Shown here piece by piece: positions 5,692-6,066 of a stretch of DNA of 6,066 nucleotides. Location: positions 1 to 6,066 of the forward strand of contig CAIODK010000018.1 in the NCBI GenBank assembly GCA_903856995.1, written 5' to 3'. A program made the translations under genes and the position numbers. This DNA comes from an uncultured Burkholderiales bacterium (GTDB lineage Bacteria > Pseudomonadota > Gammaproteobacteria > Burkholderiales > Burkholderiaceae_C). Positions within the stretch are counted from its first letter, which is position 1. Each line of letters begins with the position of its first letter. Under the pieces are notes generated by a model, which saw only the letters and a program-made list of their open reading frames with translations, was not told the origin of the DNA and searched no databases.

Positions 5692-6066
5692 ATGAACGCA
5701 AGAACTGACACCGAGTTGCACAGCCTAAGCAACACCCACCTGGATGCGTTGGAAGAAGAAACAATCTTCATCCTGCGGGAAGTCGCCGCTGCTTTTGAGC
5801 GCCCGACCTTGCTGTTCTCGGGTGGCAAAGATTCGCTCGTCATGCTCAAGTGCGCCGAAAAAGCCTTTGGCGCAGGCCGCATTCCCTACCCTTTGTTGAT
5901 GATTGATACCGGTCACAACTTCAAGGAAGTGACGGACTTTCGCGACGCGCGAGCCAAAGAACTGGGTGCTGAGCTGATCGTGCGCAGCGTCGAAGACTCG
6001 ATGAAGCGCGGCACGGTGCGTTTGGCCCATCCCGGCGAAAGTCGCAATGTGCACCAATCGGTCACG
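5692..6066 (+). CDS. cysD: Sulfate adenylyltransferase subunit 2 (N-terminal part, cut by window edge)
   Basis: CysD is the catalytic small subunit of ATP sulfurylase; with the GTPase CysN it makes APS from sulfate and ATP in the cytoplasm, the first step of assimilation. The visible 125 codons run open to the last base of the window; the whole protein is about 300 residues, so it is partial only because the window ends. The PP-loop SGGKDS is at residues 43-48, preceded by RPTLLF, and DTGHNFKEVTDFRD (about 72-85) is a family signature. HLDALEEETIFILREVAAAF (about 16-35) is the usual N-terminal helix. It is the last visible gene of the operon; cysN would be expected immediately downstream. CysD and CysH share the PP-loop fold, but the SGGKDS loop and TGHNF segment place this one with CysD. 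Confidence 0.95.
   Translation, partial: MNARTDTELHSLSNTHLDALEEETIFILREVAAAFERPTLLFSGGKDSLVMLKCAEKAFGAGRIPYPLLMIDTGHNFKEVTDFRDARAKELGAELIVRSVEDSMKRGTVRLAHPGESRNVHQSVT

Overview
The window looks like ordinary chromosome from a betaproteobacterium, most likely Burkholderiales and perhaps close to Comamonadaceae. This rests on a tauE-family / cysI / DUF934 / cysH / cysD gene order that I associate with that group, on a monomeric-type NADP isocitrate dehydrogenase, and on moderately GC-rich coding sequence that often uses TTG for Leu and CAA for Gln. The lineage call is an inference from gene content and cannot be confirmed without a database search.

Layout. Positions 1-1670 (minus strand) hold the first 556 codons of a monomeric NADP-dependent isocitrate dehydrogenase; its C-terminus lies beyond the left edge. 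Positions 1671-1900 form a divergent intergenic region with no convincing gene. Its right half carries a dense set of short repeats (an 8-bp palindrome, a 9-bp direct repeat 34 bp apart, and a 7-bp inverted repeat) directly in front of the rightward genes. From 1901 to the right edge, five plus-strand genes follow one another with gaps of about 20-25 bases and no visible terminator: a TauE/SafE-family (TSUP) membrane transporter, the siroheme sulfite reductase CysI, a small DUF934 protein, a CysH reductase of the iron-sulfur (APS) type, and the first 125 codons of CysD, the small subunit of ATP sulfurylase. CysD runs off the right edge, where cysN would be expected.

How the genes work together. 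The rightward cluster is an assimilatory sulfate reduction operon. CysD (with CysN) would activate sulfate to APS, CysH would reduce APS to sulfite, and CysI would reduce sulfite to sulfide for cysteine synthesis. The TSUP protein probably moves a sulfur oxyanion across the inner membrane (sulfite out, or sulfate in). DUF934 is a recurrent companion of cysI/cysH without an assigned role. CysH has both pairs of cysteines that ligate a [4Fe-4S] cluster, so it should use APS directly and not need CysC. No cysJ flavoprotein gene is present here, so the electron donor to CysI is unknown. The isocitrate dehydrogenase is divergent and metabolically unrelated, although it makes NADPH.

I see no mobile element, CRISPR array, RNA gene or clearly undescribed system. 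The points most worth a second look are the repeat-rich promoter region and the unexplained DUF934 protein.
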